NCBI GenBank assembly: GCA_028023455.1
Contig: JAQFVV010007278.1
Coordinates: forward strand, 51,649 to 115,648
Direction of reading: 5' to 3'
Length of the DNA: 64,000 nucleotides
From: Epiperipatus broadwayi
Taxonomy: Eukaryota > Onychophora > Udeonychophora > Euonychophora > Peripatidae
Positions 60,541-64,000 of this stretch are shown one piece after another. Both the position numbers and the translations under genes were made by a program. Every line of letters begins with the position of its first letter. Within the stretch, counting starts at the first letter, position 1. Under the pieces are notes generated by a model that saw only the letters and a list, made by a program, of their open reading frames with translations, searched no databases and had not been told where the DNA came from.

Positions 60541-63126
60541 AAGAAAAAAAAATTAAAGATAATATTTTATAAATATAACAAATAATGTGTTTAATAAACA
60601 ATATAATTTTGGTGAGTATTCACAATTTGTGGAAAAGTTGGTCATTCACCACGAACCTTACGATTATATGATTTTGTGAGATTTAAATTCTCACATGGAT
60701 ACTAATATTATAATATACATAGATAGGTCCTATGTCAATAGATGATTATATTTAATCATTATTAATTTGTATACTGAATTTGTATATATATTAGAAAAAA
60801 ATGTTTTGTAAACAGATGAGGGCTTAAAGTCTTTTGACTTTTAATTATTGTCAATGCCTCCTTTTCCTATAATAGGCACAATACAAGAGCTACAGTAGTC
60901 AATAAATATGTAACTTAAATATTCATCATTAATGGGGATATTTCTAACTTCAGCAACAAGTATTCAAAGAATGGTATAATTATTATTGATCGTATTCCAA
61001 ATGCATACATGAACAATTCACTATAGTTCCTAAGAAGTCATGTTGTAATGGTAATTTTTTTGATGATAATACTTAAAACCCAGATGGTGATTACAGAGGG
61101 AAATATATTCATAAGCATTTATTTTAAAGAGAAAATGGTATGCAAAATATTAGGCCATACCATAATTTAAACCCTATCTAAAAATATATATTCTTATGAA
61201 TGAAACTTAAGTGTAATTATTTGAGAAATGATCTGACATATGTTAATCAGAATATATAATCTAGATATTTACCATATAGTAGTTATATGAGTGACATATG
61301 GTGTTATCATCTACACTATATGATTTGATCATCATCACCAGTGCCAAACATAATTAGACTTAATTAGAAAAATTTAAGATTTGATTAATTTGTGTTAACA
61401 GATGACTCTTTAAGTTTATGAAAATATAATCTTGTTACAAGCTAAATGTTTTTTTGCTTATGTGTATATGTAAATTGTCAAAAGAGTCACCATCTGTTAT
61501 AATATTTTCTCCAATTAGTAAAGCTATTCAAATTATTTATTTAATGTTTCTATGTTAAAATTATACTTTATATAAACAATTAGTTTATTTAAACATTATA
61601 TATAAAAACAATGTTCATCTATATATTTTTTAATACAAGCTCATATGTTTTAAAAAGATTCACAAAATATATTCTGGCCTGAGAGTTCGATTTATTTAAT
61701 TAGTGAATATTATGTCAGCAGTTCTGAATAATGTGCAGATTTTCAAATAATAAGTTATTATAAGTTTTGTATATATAATTAATTGCAAATTCAACCTTGA
61801 AATAGATAAACTTAGGTATTAATAAATTTATTGATTTGGGTATGCAAACTATAAAAGTTCAATAGAGAACTTTTAAATCCTTTAAATAATATTTATTAAA
61901 AGAGCTTATAATCTGTGTTTCAAATTTTATTTAATTTGTGTGTAACTATTTTACGTATAAATCAATTATTCCGTATATATCCATGTACTTTATTTATTTC
62001 CAAACAAAAGACTGTGCAGTATTATTTCATATATGTAAGTAATACTGTGTAGTTTTTTCATTAATAAAATATAAAATTATTTCACACACTTCAAAAATTT
62101 TGTTCATAAAATTATTTAATCAGATTATATTACATTATTCAATGATTGGTGAAAAATTATTTATAATTTGATCATAATAACAGTGTTTGTGTCAAAGAGA
62201 ATTATTTATACTTTATTCAATAATATAAATTTTACTATAATTTCTTTTTATATTTTATTAAAAATATAATAAGTTAATTTTGAAAAGAAGATTAGTTTTT
62301 AAATAAAATTTATAATAATTATGTCTAATATTTAAACACAAGTATGTTGTCTATACCGAACGTAATGTAACTATAATAGATTTATACTTTGACTTTCAAG
62401 CTCCCTACAACTAGCTTTTCATTTTATACAACTGTACCCATGACCACATACATGTAATATCCAATTTTACAGAGGTTGACATAAAGATTAATAATGTTAT
62501 CAATAAGATTTTTGTTTATTTTAGCTGAATATTCAATAGCAAAAAAAGAATCGGCATTTCTTTTTCATAAAATAATTATGGGATGAATTAAAATAAATAT
62601 GATCATAAAGGATGTTGAAATAAAAGGCCATAATTTTAAAAAAAATAAATATCAGAATTATTTAAAGTAGATGTAAAAGTTTGATACAATATTGAAGTAC
62701 AGAAAGTATATTGTTATATTTGTATTGTGATTTTGATAAAGAATTTTAAAAAAAATAAAAACTGGATTATTTATTCGGAATATATTTGAGCTTTTACTTG
62801 AAGTATAAATAACTATATCTGCGTTTTAGCTTGAATTACATGAAAAGGCATCTTGTAATTGTTTTATTTTATTCATACTATGAGATCATTTAATTAATTA
62901 GAATACTGTATAATATTTAAAAAAATCTGGATAAACAATGTGGCTAAAACATTTTGATAAACACTATTTATATTTGATAAAAATATCTTTATAAACAAAA
63001 ATATAAGTGAGCCATAAAAACAACTTCTGAAATAAATTTATTTCACTTATATAGATATATTTTATTTATCATTTTAATACGTTTGATCAAACATATAAAA
63101 AAATTAAAAATTTAAAAAAATAATAA
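60541..63126. other. AT-rich spacer, no gene seen
   Basis: No open frame or repeat could be supported. Confidence 0.45.
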
Positions 63127-63131
63127 TAATG

Positions 63132-63480
<349 letters not shown>

Positions 63481-63577
63481 TGTTACTATATATTGTACAG
63501 GTGGAAAGACCCACCTTAACACCAAAGTGTCATTATTGTCAAAAAAAAGGATATTTCATTTGGCTTTGATATGGGAG

Positions 63578-63580
<3 letters not shown>

Positions 63581-63666
<86 letters not shown>
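63581..63666. repeat. (TA)n tract, about 42 units
   Basis: Uninterrupted; open frames through it encode only Tyr-Ile. Confidence 0.95.
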
Positions 63667-63669
<3 letters not shown>

Positions 63670-63900
63670 TGTTATTGTTAGTTGTTGTTATGATTACTTC
63701 ATTTTTTTTTTTTTTGGTATATGAATTTATTTATAATTTAGAAATTTAAAAAAAGCAATGGTGATATGAAATATAAAATATGCTATATAAAACTACTAAA
63801 TGTGTTTACATTGTATTTTGCATTTGAAATTATTTGTGGTGTAATTTTACTATTTATTAATTATTTATTTATTTATAAACTGTAATATGTATTTTTTGTG

Positions 63901-63903
<3 letters not shown>
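63667..63903. other. AT-rich spacer, no gene seen
   Basis: No supported feature. Confidence 0.4.

Positions 63904-63948
<45 letters not shown>
63904..63948. repeat. (TA)n tract
   Basis: About 22 units bordering the LTR terminus at 63949. Confidence 0.95.
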
Positions 63949-63951
<3 letters not shown>

Positions 63952-64000
63952 AATGGGAACGTACTTGTTGCATTCCATTTAAATTGAAGAAAGACAAAAT
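63949..64000 (-). mobile_element. Terminus of an inverted LTR-family copy, runs off the window
   Basis: TGTAATGGGAACGTACTTGT and the following 30 bases are the near-exact complement of 59695-59743, the last bases of the 3' LTR. A related LTR in the opposite orientation therefore starts here, again next to (TA)n. Confidence 0.75.

Overview
This window looks like nuclear DNA from an AT-rich, repeat-rich invertebrate animal. I see no operons, ribosome binding sites, long conserved host genes, rRNA or functional tRNA. The organism type is inferred from the mix of repeats: Penelope-like elements (PLEs) with GIY-YIG endonuclease domains, a mariner transposase relic, relics of a LINE (RTE/jockey-like), tRNA-derived SINEs, many foldback (MITE-like) elements, LTR elements and long (TA)n, (TTA)n and (TCTA)n tracts. 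The phylum cannot be settled from sequence alone. Most of the 64 kb is AT-rich spacer, and only three short stretches look like possible host exons.

Layout. 1-6 kb: hammerhead-ribozyme foldback elements, a LINE 3' end, a mariner pseudogene and two palindromic MITEs. 6.7-13.4 kb: a SINE, a 55-bp alternating purine-pyrimidine tract, a GC-richer island and another hammerhead element. 14-14.8 kb: a broken PLE. 17-21.4 kb: a second, unrelated hammerhead family, partly in tandem with a period of about 460 bp. 22.5-24.6 kb: a solo LTR of about 2.16 kb. 26.7-28.4 kb: nested foldback elements and a SINE. 30.6-36.6 kb: duplicated anonymous repeats, LINE relics and a candidate first exon. 37-38.3 kb: SINEs, microsatellites and a perfect 78-bp-arm palindrome. 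42.06-42.36 kb: (TTA) x about 98. 43.9-46.9 kb: two exon-like open frames. 47.1-48.5 kb: two PLE endonuclease domains head to head. 48.5-59.7 kb: a large LTR element. 60-64 kb: two more PLE relics among (TA)n tracts and the start of an inverted LTR relative.

Two things stand out. First, at least eleven copies of hammerhead self-cleaving ribozyme motifs occur in two distinct families, A and B, with weaker hammerhead-like cores at PLE 3' ends. Most copies lie in inverted pairs or inside foldback elements, and family B has a Pol III B-box-like sequence just downstream. Second, the LTR element at 48504-59743 has two direct repeats of about 2.7 kb. Between them lie primer-binding-site-like sequences, a coiled-coil protein built on an 11-residue repeat, and no recognisable protease, reverse transcriptase or integrase. 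It appears to be non-autonomous. Its 5' LTR is split by a younger solo LTR, and recognisable LTR termini in the window repeatedly abut (TA)n tracts.

All ribozyme, LTR and exon calls were made by reading the sequence. No alignment, folding or database search was run.
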